64,000 nt of DNA from Dyadobacter jiangsuensis (GTDB taxonomy: Bacteria; Bacteroidota; Bacteroidia; Cytophagales; Spirosomataceae). Shown one piece after another: positions 40,790-50,184 of the stretch (positions within the stretch are counted from its first letter, which is position 1; each line of letters starts with the position of its first letter). The stretch covers positions 1 to 64,000 of the forward strand of contig NZ_PYAS01000020.1 in the NCBI RefSeq assembly GCF_003014695.1, given 5' to 3'. The position numbers and the translations under genes were made by a program. Under the pieces are notes generated by a model. It was given only the letters and a program-made list of their open reading frames with translations, searched no databases and had not been told where the DNA came from.

Positions 40790-43700
40790 CTAAGCACAAA
40801 CAAATGTCAAATGTGCCACTTTTTCCCTTCTTGCCAACTTAGACTCGTAATATTTTTTCAAATAATGATATACAACTAACTCATGTTCACGCTGTTGAGA
40901 AACAAAAAGCCGGTTCAGGAACATATGAACCAGGCTACTGGCGAGGTTGTTCAGTGAAACTTCGCTGCGCGGCAGGATGATCGCCAGCGAGGCCCTAATG
41001 CGTACAGACCGCCTTTCGAGCACCCCGACGATCCCGTCGATGCCATTCCGGGCGTCATGCCCCGAATCGAGAAAGCTCCTGATTTCTTCGGCATGCTGGC
41101 GGTACTTGTTATTCAGCTGCACATTCAGATGGGTATCTCCCCGAAATTCCCGAAAGAAGCGTTCCTGTAACAGCCCGGCAAATCCTTTTTTATCTTCCAA
41201 TGTAAAACCCAGGTCGCTCAGGAGCATATCCACTCCCCTCAGCCCCGTCAGCCACCGGAAATGCTCGCCTTCGTCACCGGAGAGCATATTCAGAAGATCG
41301 GCTGTTGCGACGCTATCGGCAAAAAAAATGGATTCGATTTCTTCAAATGCATGGTGGCCGTAGCGTTCCAGCTCGCGCTTGTAAGTATCGAGCTGTATTT
41401 TGTGGACGGTGCCGTTACCCAGGTACGGCTCCATTAATATATGTAGTTCAGCCAGTACAGTCTGCCAGAACGATTTATCATGGCCATGGAAGAACCGCAG
41501 CCGGATATGGTTATCGGGGTCGCCGTAACGGATAAAAAACCATTTTTCGATGGCGCTTTCGGCCATAAGCCGGTCGGCAAACGGTTTAATGACCGACGTC
41601 AGCAAACGATCGGCCGTGCGCGTACCGGCGTATATTTTTACATACAGCCATTCACTACCCGTCATAAAATCACGCCTCACAGCAGGCCCGGTTACCGACT
41701 GTTCTTCCCAAAGCTGCTTCCGTAAAAAAGGCTCTTTTTTATGCAAAAGCGGCAGCAGGATCTCATTCAAATAGGTTTCTCCCGGCTTGCCCAGGAAGCC
41801 ATTTTGTTCGTACTCGGGAAATTCCGTCAAAGTGACCTTGTCAAACTTCCTGATGGCGTCACTCACTATTTCCACCGCAAAGTCCGAATCTCCGTCGATC
41901 AGCAGCTCGCTGTCTCCTTGCCGGAGTTGAACAAAGCGGGGAATGTGAAAGGCATTCCTGAGAATGCGCCACTCCCGGACTGTCAGCAGGTCCTTTCCCA
42001 CAAGATTCTTCACCATTTTCCCATCGATATTCCATGTCGCGCGGCTTAAAATCCAATGCTTATATTCGACACGCGGCAGGAACGTATTGGAAGCAAGATG
42101 CCCCCATTCCCAGCCGAGATAGCGGTAGTCGTGCTGGTAGGTGAGCTCGCAAAGAAACCGGTAAACCGGCAACCCCTCGGAGAAGTTATGAGCATTCGTA
42201 AGCCTCGGAAAAACGCGTTTATTCAACCTTTTCGACCGCAATATCACTTCTCCTGCAACGGAGACCGACACCATCAGGTCTTCGGGCAGAATCTGGTTTT
42301 CACGCGGCATCGAGGAGCCCGAAAGATAGGGTATTTCAAATTCGCGCAAATGCGGGCGCATGAGCACATTCCCCACGCGCGCCTCGGGCAAGTGCGCTAC
42401 TTCCGCATACACGCCTTCACCGCCAAGTGCTTCCTCCTCGGCGACAGCTTTTTTTGCCCATTCGGCCAGCCGGCTGTTCCCATGACAAAACCGTCCGATC
42501 AGTTTCAGGCCCGAAGGCCCTCCCATTGCTTTGAATGCGAACTTAAAATTTCCGCTATCGACTTCGTCCTGAGAGCCCGCAATGATGTTTCCGAACAGGT
42601 AAAAACTGTCGGGCGACTGTGCCTTGTCACTTATTGTCTTCCGGAATTCATTCAAAATACCGTCTGTAAGACAAATACACGCGCGCTTTTCCGCAAGGGA
42701 TTGCTGATAGAGCGCGTCCCGCAGTTCCGCTACTGCTGAAACGTCGGCTTCCGCAGTTTTAGGACCTTCCGGCCACTGCATTTCGTCCAGCAAAGGCAGA
42801 TTATCCGCTCTGCCAGCCATGGCATCGCCGTAACCGATCCCGGTCTCGCAGTCCAGCACTTCCAGCAGCGGCATTTCGCGTTGCTCATACCTTGCCAGGA
42901 ACCGCTTTTTAAACTGATCTAGCTCCGGCAGCGGATTCCGGTAGCCCAGGCAGGCCAGGTTTTGATATTCCTTAGTCAGCAAAGCTACCGCCTTCTCATT
43001 GATCGTACAGGATTGTGTTTCCAGAAATAGGTCCGTCTGCACCAGATCCTTGCTGCCGGTCGTCACAAAATGCTCCGCCAACACCGATTCCACTTCCCGG
43101 TACTTGTCCACGCCCTGTTCTTCCGATTGGAGCAGGTGGGCAATTTTGTTCAATTGTTCCAAATCCTCCGTCGCCCCTGGTATCCCTTTGAGTTTGTCGA
43201 CAATGGTGAAAAAGAACTCTTCCCCTGTAACCGTCGCCGCCAGCTCGGAGACCAGGATTTGCGCCCCCACGATCGCGTCGACGAACTGTTCCGCGTCCTC
43301 CCTATTTACATCCTCAGAAATAATGCAATCCGCCAGCTCGCGGATGGTAGCGCCGTTGCGGGCAGTGGAAATGACCTTGTCGAGATAGACATTCCGGTCC
43401 ACTGACGCGAGTACGTACAGCCTTTTTTTATTGTTCAATGCGCTTTCCACGTAGCGGTAGGCATCGCCGATTTGGTAGAGGCTGGTGTTCGGAAAAAACT
43501 TCACTTCGCTGCGAATGGCGTTTTTTTGTAAAAGTCCGTCCGCCAGTTCGGCCATGTAGTTCATATCCAGCCGCACGTGTTTCCGGAATGGTTCGGCCCC
43601 GTCGAATGCGATGCAGGTTTTCTGGCCTAGCTCGCCCACTGCGCACCCGGCAAAGAGGCCGTACGGCGTGCTGCGGGTTGTCATCCTCACAAGGTATTTG

Positions 43701-43948
43701 TATAAAGTTTTCAGCAACTTGTCTACACCCGTTTTGACTCTGCCTTCGATCAGCCCGGTGAACGAATTATAAAGCTCCGGCGAGGCCACGTAAAGTGCCT
43801 CCAACATGGATGATTGTGAGAAAAAACGGATCAGTTCCCGCTCAAACAGTTCCGGCCGGTTGCCGGCGCGCTCGTTGAATGCGTAAAGGACGTCCAATGG
43901 CAACCGGGGACGTCTCAGCATGAAGAATCCTTGGGATACAATTGACAT
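40790..43948 (-). CDS. lanB: full-length LanB-type lantibiotic dehydratase
   Basis: 1052 residues, close to NisB/SpaB length. The N-terminal glutamylation domain (about 10-740) begins FFMLRRPRLPLDVLYAFNE and contains STPYGLFAG and RLTNAHNFSEGLPVYRFL. The C-terminal glutamate-elimination (SpaB_C / thiopeptide-type) domain is at about 763-1052: WLYVKIYAGTRTADRLL, FIRYGDPDNHIRLRF, TYKRELERYG and HMFLNRLF, the last matching the HMxxNR element that holds NisB His961. Key Arg and His residues are kept, so it should be active. LanB uses glutamyl-tRNA to dehydrate Ser/Thr in a precursor peptide. First gene of a unit with LytTR/LytS genes. Confidence 0.93.
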   Translation of the reverse strand: MSIVSQGFFMLRRPRLPLDVLYAFNERAGNRPELFERELIRFFSQSSMLEALYVASPELYNSFTGLIEGRVKTGVDKLLKTLYKYLVRMTTRSTPYGLFAGCAVGELGQKTCIAFDGAEPFRKHVRLDMNYMAELADGLLQKNAIRSEVKFFPNTSLYQIGDAYRYVESALNNKKRLYVLASVDRNVYLDKVISTARNGATIRELADCIISEDVNREDAEQFVDAIVGAQILVSELAATVTGEEFFFTIVDKLKGIPGATEDLEQLNKIAHLLQSEEQGVDKYREVESVLAEHFVTTGSKDLVQTDLFLETQSCTINEKAVALLTKEYQNLACLGYRNPLPELDQFKKRFLARYEQREMPLLEVLDCETGIGYGDAMAGRADNLPLLDEMQWPEGPKTAEADVSAVAELRDALYQQSLAEKRACICLTDGILNEFRKTISDKAQSPDSFYLFGNIIAGSQDEVDSGNFKFAFKAMGGPSGLKLIGRFCHGNSRLAEWAKKAVAEEEALGGEGVYAEVAHLPEARVGNVLMRPHLREFEIPYLSGSSMPRENQILPEDLMVSVSVAGEVILRSKRLNKRVFPRLTNAHNFSEGLPVYRFLCELTYQHDYRYLGWEWGHLASNTFLPRVEYKHWILSRATWNIDGKMVKNLVGKDLLTVREWRILRNAFHIPRFVQLRQGDSELLIDGDSDFAVEIVSDAIRKFDKVTLTEFPEYEQNGFLGKPGETYLNEILLPLLHKKEPFLRKQLWEEQSVTGPAVRRDFMTGSEWLYVKIYAGTRTADRLLTSVIKPFADRLMAESAIEKWFFIRYGDPDNHIRLRFFHGHDKSFWQTVLAELHILMEPYLGNGTVHKIQLDTYKRELERYGHHAFEEIESIFFADSVATADLLNMLSGDEGEHFRWLTGLRGVDMLLSDLGFTLEDKKGFAGLLQERFFREFRGDTHLNVQLNNKYRQHAEEIRSFLDSGHDARNGIDGIVGVLERRSVRIRASLAIILPRSEVSLNNLASSLVHMFLNRLFVSQQREHELVVYHYLKKYYESKLARREKVAHLTFVCA

Positions 43949-44014
43949 ATAATAGGAAGGTTTACAATCTCTGGATGAAACTAATCACCAGAACTAACTG
44001 AAACCAAACTATTT

Positions 44015-44116
44015 ATGCGAACAATAACCTTTCATCGACAAAGCTGGCGGTACACCCGACAACCCTTCCTGCCCACGGTTTCGCAGTTCGTCGAATTAGA
44101 TACAAGGTTGGTCTAA
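44015..44116 (+). CDS. 33-residue orphan ORF between lanB and lanC-like genes
   Basis: ATG at 44015, TAA at 44114-44116, in the divergent spacer. The peptide ends QFVELDTRLV. Its FVELDT resembles the FIQLDT that opens the predicted core of the candidate precursor at 38505-38657. It has no Cys and no L.L.K.TI..L leader, so it is not a lanthipeptide precursor as it stands. It may be a decayed precursor, a regulatory peptide or chance. Very short, so low confidence. Confidence 0.25.
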   Translation: MRTITFHRQSWRYTRQPFLPTVSQFVELDTRLV

Positions 44117-44175
44117 AAAGTTCTGTGCGCACTCCCGGTTGTATTCACATTTGTATATAAAAACCAACGGGTACC

Positions 44176-45309
44176 ATGACGACATCAACAGGAATAACGG
44201 GGCTTTCGGCTATGATTGCTGCTGCCAAAATCGATGAGATCTACGAAGTTGTAAGTACACACAAAAAACAACTGAGCAGTTTCGGTTTTACCCGGGGGTA
44301 CCTCGGCGTTTCTGTCTTCACTTATCTATATGCGGTGCATTCGGGTAAAAAGCAATACCTGGATGTTGCCCGGGATACTTTCGATCATGCTTGCGACCTC
44401 GTCGACAGCGATCCCCTCAAAGCCTATCCGCAAGATTTCGCCAGTCTGGGCGCAGTGGCGCAATACCTCTGCCAGGTGAGCGTGCTGGATCTCGACCCCA
44501 ATGTTTTCCTGAGCGACATCGATGCCGTACTGCTCAAAAAAATGCGTTCCGAACTATACATCGGGAATCTGGGCGGCTTTGGCAGCGGAGCACTCGGGTA
44601 TGGCATTTATTTTCTTCAAAGAAGCTATTACAACAGGGCGTTAGCGCTGCCGATTATCGACGAGCTCGTTCAGGGCATCGTGCGCTACGCGATACCCACG
44701 GGCGAGGGTTGCTACTGGAAGTCGGGAATGAACGGGCACCATGCGAAAGCGGCCGTTTTCTACCCTACCGAAACCACGGCAGTGCTCCTTTTTCTCGCCC
44801 GGGCGATCGATATGGGCCTTTGCCCGGCCGATTTCCTGGAAGGGATCGTCAACGAAGCGATCATTTACATAGAGAACCAGGAAGCTGACGCAAGCGCTGA
44901 AACCGGCTATGCCCTACTGCGCGCCGGCGCGGCATTCGGCAATCCGTCCTGGACACGGGAAGGATTGGAAATACTGAGAAAACATGCAAAATGCCGCCAG
45001 GAGCACCTGACCGCTACCAGGGATGCCGGCATTCAACATGGTGCCGCCGGCCTCGCATTGCTCTTCGATCGCGTGGCACGGCTTACGTACGACCAAACGC
45101 TCGAAAACGCGGCTGGCTTCTGGTACAGGCAAATTCTGCGGTTCGATATCCATCCCGATGGATTTGCTGGCTACAAAACCCTCGAAAACTCGTGGAACAT
45201 GCAAAAAAACCTGGCATTCGGTGAGGGCATCGCGGGCATAGGGAGCGCGCTGGTGAAAGCGCTGCATCCGGAAAAAGTCAATTTCGACGACCTTATCTGG
45301 CATTTCTGA
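44176..45309 (+). CDS. lanC: LanC-like cyclase family protein, zinc ligands apparently lost
   Basis: 377 residues. The seven-repeat LanC barrel is visible by its Gly-rich turns: TRGYLGVSVFTYL, FGSGALGYGIYFL, GIQHGAAGLALLFDRV and GEGIAGIGSALV. In NisC the zinc is held by Cys284 (WCYG), Cys330 and His331 (CHG). Here the CHG position reads IQHGAAG (Gln287, His288), and the WCYG position falls in ADASAETGYALLRAG with no Cys. The catalytic HG of the LAHG turn is also not seen (YPTETTAVLLFL). So it keeps the fold but probably lacks classical cyclase chemistry; it could be a scaffold or use another mechanism. Divergent from lanB. Confidence 0.8.
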   Translation: MTTSTGITGLSAMIAAAKIDEIYEVVSTHKKQLSSFGFTRGYLGVSVFTYLYAVHSGKKQYLDVARDTFDHACDLVDSDPLKAYPQDFASLGAVAQYLCQVSVLDLDPNVFLSDIDAVLLKKMRSELYIGNLGGFGSGALGYGIYFLQRSYYNRALALPIIDELVQGIVRYAIPTGEGCYWKSGMNGHHAKAAVFYPTETTAVLLFLARAIDMGLCPADFLEGIVNEAIIYIENQEADASAETGYALLRAGAAFGNPSWTREGLEILRKHAKCRQEHLTATRDAGIQHGAAGLALLFDRVARLTYDQTLENAAGFWYRQILRFDIHPDGFAGYKTLENSWNMQKNLAFGEGIAGIGSALVKALHPEKVNFDDLIWHF

Positions 45310-45336
45310 CATAACGCTTCTTCAACATTATAAAAA

Positions 45337-45370
45337 AATAGCCCCGGAGAAATTCCCCGGGGCTATTTGC
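45337..45370. terminator. bidirectional terminator
   Basis: AATAGCCCCGG, loop, CCGGGGCTATT with A run before and TTT after, between the convergent lanC-like gene (ends 45309) and the T9SS-protein gene (ends 45397). Confidence 0.85.
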
Positions 45371-45396
45371 ATAAAGAGGTTTAACACATGAAGCAA

Positions 45397-46671
45397 TTAT
45401 CTTGCAACGATGATTTTCTGTGATCTCACTCCCCCATCTTTGGTAACGACTTTCACCAGGTACATACCGGCGGCAAGCCCGTCGACCCGGAACGTTCCAC
45501 CAGCTGTAATGCTGGTCTCCTTCACGGTTTTTCCATTCAAATCGATCACGGAAACACTTTTCACGTGATCCGCGTGCTGAATGTACACGACGTCGCGCGC
45601 CGGGTTCGGATAGGCGAGCTGATCGGAAATGTTGTCGAAAGTCAGGCTTCTGATGGAGCTGTAAGCGAATGTTTCATCCTTGTCCACCATTTTCAGGCGG
45701 TACAGGTTTTCACCGGGCAATGGGGCCGCATCAGCGAAACTGTATTTCACCAGCACCTTGCTTTCACCGGTAGATGCCACGGTACCGATCTTGCTCCAAA
45801 TCTTGCCGTTCCGGCTGCGCTCGATCTCGAAGCGGTCACTGTTGGTTTCGGCCGTAGTCGACCAGGTGAGCGAGGCCGTCGAACCTTCCTTCCTGGCATC
45901 AAATGCTACCAGGGTTACCGGCAGTGCGATGTTTGCTCCAAACGTGAATGCCGAATAGTTGCCGAGCGTCACATTAGTGGCCGTAACGCTGCCGCTACCG
46001 GCCAGCGTGCCGATAGTACCACCCGCTTTACCCAGGCTTTCCCAGCGCAAACTGTCTGCGTTGTAGCCCACTACGATAAGATTCGCGATGTTGGAGCTGG
46101 TCAGTGCGGTCAGATTGCTGGCCGCATCCCAGGTGAGGGTAACATCAACTGCACCAGCACCGTCCAGGTCCCAATATTCCACGGCACTTACGCCGGTCAC
46201 GTCGGACTTCATGCTCGTGAGTGGAAACGGTGCACCAGCGGGCAAGGTTGCCGTACCGGCACTTTCCGACCAGTATGCAGCCTTGTAGACCCCTGACGTC
46301 GGAGGCGCCGAAATTCCGATTGTACGCAGCTTCGCGCCATCACCGACCGGAAAAACGAATGCGCTGTTACCGTCCTTGGACACATAGCCATCTACGTGGT
46401 TAGCATCGTTCTGGCCCGAGTAGGAACCACTGGTTCCGAACCCCAGGATACCCGGCGAAAGGGCGCGGTTGGCTTTAATGATGCCCGGTTGGATGCCCGC
46501 GCCGCCCGTGAGGAACGTATGCGCACCGAACACCGTCATCTGCGTGCCTTCGGAGATGACCGTGTTCCCCTGACTGCTCGATTGCGCAGCCGCGGGATCG
46601 GTCATCAGCGAGAGCGACAGGCACAAGCCCGCGCTCAGGCCAATGAGCTTTTTATGGATGATTTTGTGCAT
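45397..46671 (-). CDS. T9SS type A sorting domain protein, cell surface
   Basis: 424 residues. Signal peptide (about 1-29, ending AAAQ). The middle has beta-rich segments of unknown function. The C-terminal 75 residues (about 350-424) form the type A T9SS sorting domain: YPNPARDVVYIQ, VSVIDLNGKTVKET, GLAAGMYLVKVVT and a terminal VAR. So it should be exported by the type IX system and attached to, or released from, the surface. A fibronectin-like WSTTAETNSDRFEIERSR module precedes it; the giant protein at 50887 has a very similar one. It follows the S74-type gene by 7 bp, one operon. Confidence 0.88.
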   Translation of the reverse strand: MHKIIHKKLIGLSAGLCLSLSLMTDPAAAQSSSQGNTVISEGTQMTVFGAHTFLTGGAGIQPGIIKANRALSPGILGFGTSGSYSGQNDANHVDGYVSKDGNSAFVFPVGDGAKLRTIGISAPPTSGVYKAAYWSESAGTATLPAGAPFPLTSMKSDVTGVSAVEYWDLDGAGAVDVTLTWDAASNLTALTSSNIANLIVVGYNADSLRWESLGKAGGTIGTLAGSGSVTATNVTLGNYSAFTFGANIALPVTLVAFDARKEGSTASLTWSTTAETNSDRFEIERSRNGKIWSKIGTVASTGESKVLVKYSFADAAPLPGENLYRLKMVDKDETFAYSSIRSLTFDNISDQLAYPNPARDVVYIQHADHVKSVSVIDLNGKTVKETSITAGGTFRVDGLAAGMYLVKVVTKDGGVRSQKIIVAR

Positions 46672-46678
46672 AGTTCAC

Positions 46679-48217
46679 TCATTTTGAAATGGTAGCCTCG
46701 GACTTTTCCTGAGCAGCATTACCGAGCATCGCTTTGATGCTGGCAACCTCAGCTTTGAGCGCATTCATTTCGCTCAACTGCGCTTTCAACGCAGCGATTT
46801 CCTTTTGCTGGTCTTGCACGGCTTTTACGAGAAGTGGAGTGATTTTAGTCGCATCCACTCTCCATGGATTGGCTTTTGCATCATCTCCACCCACAGTAAC
46901 TGCCTCAGGAAACACTTTATACAAATCCTGAGCAATAAAACCGATGGTAGTCTCCTTCTTAGGGTTGGTGATGTAGTTATACTCCACGACACCTATTTTC
47001 ATCAGGTCATCGATCGAATAATGCGTGCTTTTGATGTTTTCTTTCAAACGACGGTCAGAAGTCGCAGCCGGAAAGCGAACGTCGCCATTGGCATCACGGA
47101 ATATCCTACCCTCTTCCGTACCATTCACGCGGAAAACGACAAACGGTTCACTTGCTGCGGGCATTACTCTTTTTGTCAAAACCAGATTCGGAGTATCGCC
47201 GGATTGAACTATGATTTGAGCCCTATTAATCTGCGTATTTACGCCATTTACCACTCTCACACCTTCCTGATAAAACCGGTATCCGCTTAAAGCAGATGTC
47301 CCCTGTGCCAGCCCAGCTGCATCAACGTCTGCTTCAGACCCCTGAAGCGAGCCGTTGACATGAACTATATTATCAGCGGCAACGAAATTAACTCCAATAC
47401 CCAGTTTACCGCTGGGAGTCAGCATCATTCTAGCTACCGGACCCGCAGCAGCACTAGCTGCAGTGTGGAATACCAATCCTCCGTTGCCGCCTTGCACGGT
47501 TGGTCGAATGGCGATTCGGTACTTGAGTGGGTTACCCGGAGCATCCGACAAATCAATCGCCGCACCGTAGCCAGCATCTATACCAGGGCCCCTGAGAAGC
47601 TGAATGATCCCCCCCGGCGCGATGGTCGATTTACCCTGCCCCGCGGGCGTCTCCCGCATGGATACGATATGCCCGTATCTGGAAATGACTCCCCTCTTCG
47701 CGCCCCCGGCATCATTCTGCGTAAACCCAGCAAAAAATGCGGTCTTGGTTGGAGATTTGTAAACCACCCAGGCCCCATTGATGCAAGTCCACTGCTGACC
47801 GAAAGTTCCGCTATCTTCATCGCTATCGGTGTAGATTGTTTTAGCTGGGCAAGAACCGGTTGGCGCACCATTACCCTCAATGTAATTATACGTATCGTTT
47901 GAATTTAGCCTTACCCAAGTCGAGCCGTCGTAAAAGTATTCCCCTGGTTGCACCTCATCATTTTCATTCGTATTGTACACGTGCATACCTGCCACAGCGT
48001 TGGTTACCGGAGCTGCGACGCTGGTGGACGTCAGCGCCACGCGCGGAAGCAAAAGTCCTTTGGTTGCACTTTCCAGTTCGAGAATAGAACTTGGATTAAT
48101 TGTGTTCGGGTTATCCCCGATCTTCACCTGCGCCATCAAAGGCGAACCGACAAAAAGCAAACCGGCGGTAACTCCGAGTGCACCGGTAGTGCGTGTTAGT
48201 AGTTGTTTTACTTTCAT
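46679..48217 (-). CDS. tail-fibre-like protein with S74 autochaperone domain
   Basis: 512 residues. Signal peptide (about 1-29, ending LMAQ). The body is beta-rich, fibre-like repeats with VGIGAN-type turns typical of trimeric fibres. The C terminus is an intramolecular chaperone/peptidase S74 domain (about 390-500): ATSDRRLKENIKST carries the Ser-Lys autocleavage motif, then IGVVEYNYIT, IGFIAQDLYKVFPEAV and a coiled coil. In phage tailspikes this domain trimerises the fibre and cuts itself off. Bacteroidota use it in surface proteins. Its operon partner has a T9SS domain. Confidence 0.85.
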   Translation of the reverse strand: MKVKQLLTRTTGALGVTAGLLFVGSPLMAQVKIGDNPNTINPSSILELESATKGLLLPRVALTSTSVAAPVTNAVAGMHVYNTNENDEVQPGEYFYDGSTWVRLNSNDTYNYIEGNGAPTGSCPAKTIYTDSDEDSGTFGQQWTCINGAWVVYKSPTKTAFFAGFTQNDAGGAKRGVISRYGHIVSMRETPAGQGKSTIAPGGIIQLLRGPGIDAGYGAAIDLSDAPGNPLKYRIAIRPTVQGGNGGLVFHTAASAAAGPVARMMLTPSGKLGIGVNFVAADNIVHVNGSLQGSEADVDAAGLAQGTSALSGYRFYQEGVRVVNGVNTQINRAQIIVQSGDTPNLVLTKRVMPAASEPFVVFRVNGTEEGRIFRDANGDVRFPAATSDRRLKENIKSTHYSIDDLMKIGVVEYNYITNPKKETTIGFIAQDLYKVFPEAVTVGGDDAKANPWRVDATKITPLLVKAVQDQQKEIAALKAQLSEMNALKAEVASIKAMLGNAAQEKSEATISK

Positions 48218-48647
48218 TGTTTAATTGGTTTTAATTAATAAATCATTGAAAACAATAGGGTATTGAAAGGGTGGTTAATGCTGGATCAAAAGGATACACC
48301 ACGACCGCTCGAAAACAGGGCTTTCTGGCCTGGCTTCTAAATGGATATGGATGATCTTCTCGTAAAATGAATGGGGCTTAAATCAGCACGCAATCCCGTT
48401 GGATAGCGGCCCGTTTGCTGCATACCTGCGATGCAAACTATATCTACAAAGTAGCGGGAAAAATGTATCCGATTCGATGGACGGACAAAGTGAAGCGAAC
48501 GCTCAATTCAAACAATCGGCTTATTTACAATGAGTTATAAATCATATTTTTTACAAAGCATAGAAACACTTCTATGCATTTTCCTCGTCAGAAATAGAGC
48601 ATTAATGGAGATATTTTTACCTCATTATCAACATGGGTAAGTCGAAG
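48218..48647. other. intergenic region between S74 operon and response regulator
   Basis: 430 bp upstream of the minus-strand S74 gene. It must hold that operon's promoter. I see several AT-rich blocks but no confident TAnnTTTG and no RNA motif. Confidence 0.35.
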
Positions 48648-49319
48648 CTATTTCTCAGCATTTAAAATAGCATCACCGTTGGACAAGTGATACATCTCGA
48701 CGCGCCTGGCGAGATCGAGCAGATTGTTGACGCCCAGCTTTTTGAAAATCCGGGCCTTGAAAGTGCTGACAGTCGTGCTTTTCAGGTTCAACTGACCGGC
48801 GATATCCTTTGTCCATTTGCCTTCCAGCAGCATCTCCATGACCACCAGTTCCTTGGGCGACAAAAGCTCTGCGGGATCAGACACGCCCTGTTGCAGCATG
48901 GAGCCGATCAGCTGAGCCCGAACGACGGCGCTGAGGTATTTCTGACCATTGAGTACAACACGAATGGCCTCCTGTAACTCGGTTGCCTTTGATTCCTTGG
49001 AGACAAATCCGGCCGCACCTGCGCGGATACAATGCAGGCCGTAGAGCTCCTCCTTTTGCCCGGAGAACACAAGCACCGGAACGCCGGATTGCAGCGCCCG
49101 CAATTTCTCGATCGTCAGCAAATGATCGGTACCGGGGATATTCAGGTCGAGGATAACCAGTTGATAGTGCGTCGAAGAGACCGCGTGCGCAGCCTCTCTG
49201 AAATTGGAAGCTGTATCCACGACGGCATCGCTGATCATCTCCTGAATGAGCATACTGGTAGCGATTCGGACAATATCGTGGTCTTCAACAAGTAAGATTC
49301 GGGCTGAGGGAGATTGCAA
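48648..49319 (-). CDS. NarL/FixJ-family response regulator
   Basis: 223 residues. Receiver with intact acidic pocket (LLVEDHDIVR) and phospho-acceptor Asp58 in LVILDLNIPG. LuxR-type helix-turn-helix at the C terminus: ELVVMEMLLEGKWTKDIAGQ, then STTVSTFKARIFKKLGVNN. No cognate kinase adjoins it. It is the first of four related NarL-type regulators in 10 kb of surface-protein genes, and like the others ends in a VSTFK/VSTYK recognition helix. Confidence 0.92.
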   Translation of the reverse strand: MQSPSARILLVEDHDIVRIATSMLIQEMISDAVVDTASNFREAAHAVSSTHYQLVILDLNIPGTDHLLTIEKLRALQSGVPVLVFSGQKEELYGLHCIRAGAAGFVSKESKATELQEAIRVVLNGQKYLSAVVRAQLIGSMLQQGVSDPAELLSPKELVVMEMLLEGKWTKDIAGQLNLKSTTVSTFKARIFKKLGVNNLLDLARRVEMYHLSNGDAILNAEK

Positions 49320-49501
49320 TGGTAAAGCGGGTTGTCAATGATATCCCGAATTAACAAAAACTCCACGAAATTCCATCGAGAAGTGTAGTACTATGTTGAC
49401 AACTAAAAGTCAACATCTCCATTGTACCCGCGCATACCCGTGCCTAGTTTTGGCACAATAAGTCTTACCTGCTCTTGTATGAATCAAATTTGCCACAATT
49501 A

Positions 49502-50143
49502 ATGAACGTATTACTGATTGAAGATCACGCAGTTGTTAGAATGGGCATGCGCCTGGTGATACGCGAACTATTTCAAAACGTGACGATCTTGGAATCCGAA
49601 GATTTTAATGAGGGTATCCGGATCGTCCAGGACAAGCCGGTCGACCTCGTGGTGCTGGACATCCATGTTCCCGGCGGCCAGGATGTCAAAATGATCGATA
49701 TGATCAAAAAGGCCAGGGCAGAAACAAAGATTTTGGTTTTCAGCGGATTACCAGAAGAGAAATACGCCCTTAAATATGTGCAGGCCGGCGCGGATGGTTA
49801 TTTATCCAAACGGTCGGATCCTGAAATGTATGGGGAAGCAGTGGCGGCGGTGGTCAACGAAAAAAAGTACCTCAGCGAGGCCGTCCGCGAGCAGCTTGTG
49901 ACGCAGTTGCCTCAGAATTACAACAAAATCAAGCGCAGGAAATGGATCGGGCTCACCGACAGGGAGCTGGAAATCAGCAGATTACTCATAAAAGGTATGT
50001 GGACCAAAGAGATCGCTACCCAGTTGCAGCTGAAACTAAGTACCGTGAGTACTTTTAAAAAGAAAATCTTCCAAAAATGCGGCGTCACAAGCGCCATCGA
50101 ACTATCGAAAATCATCGATGATGTTGCTGCTACGGCCCAGTGA
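49502..50143 (+). CDS. NarL/FixJ-family response regulator
   Basis: 213 residues from the ATG at 49502; the TTG at 49475 adds nine residues ahead of the receiver strand MNVLLIEDHA and is rejected. Receiver intact: acidic pair in LLIEDHA, phospho-acceptor Asp53 in LVVLDIHVPGG, Lys in YLSKRS. C-terminal LuxR-type HTH: LTDRELEISRLLIKGMWTKE and LKLSTVSTFKKKIFQKCGV. Convergent with the next regulator across a hairpin. No kinase partner adjoins; the only kinase in this block is at 58912. Confidence 0.92.
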   Translation: MNVLLIEDHAVVRMGMRLVIRELFQNVTILESEDFNEGIRIVQDKPVDLVVLDIHVPGGQDVKMIDMIKKARAETKILVFSGLPEEKYALKYVQAGADGYLSKRSDPEMYGEAVAAVVNEKKYLSEAVREQLVTQLPQNYNKIKRRKWIGLTDRELEISRLLIKGMWTKEIATQLQLKLSTVSTFKKKIFQKCGVTSAIELSKIIDDVAATAQ

Positions 50144-50156
50144 TGCGCCATCGTTC

Positions 50157-50184
50157 AGGTAGCCTTCCTCCCGGGAGGCTACCT
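50157..50184. terminator. hairpin between convergent regulators
   Basis: AGGTAGCCTTCC ... GGGAGGCTACCT stem; it includes the TAG stop of the minus-strand regulator (50179-50181). Likely bidirectional terminator. Confidence 0.65.
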
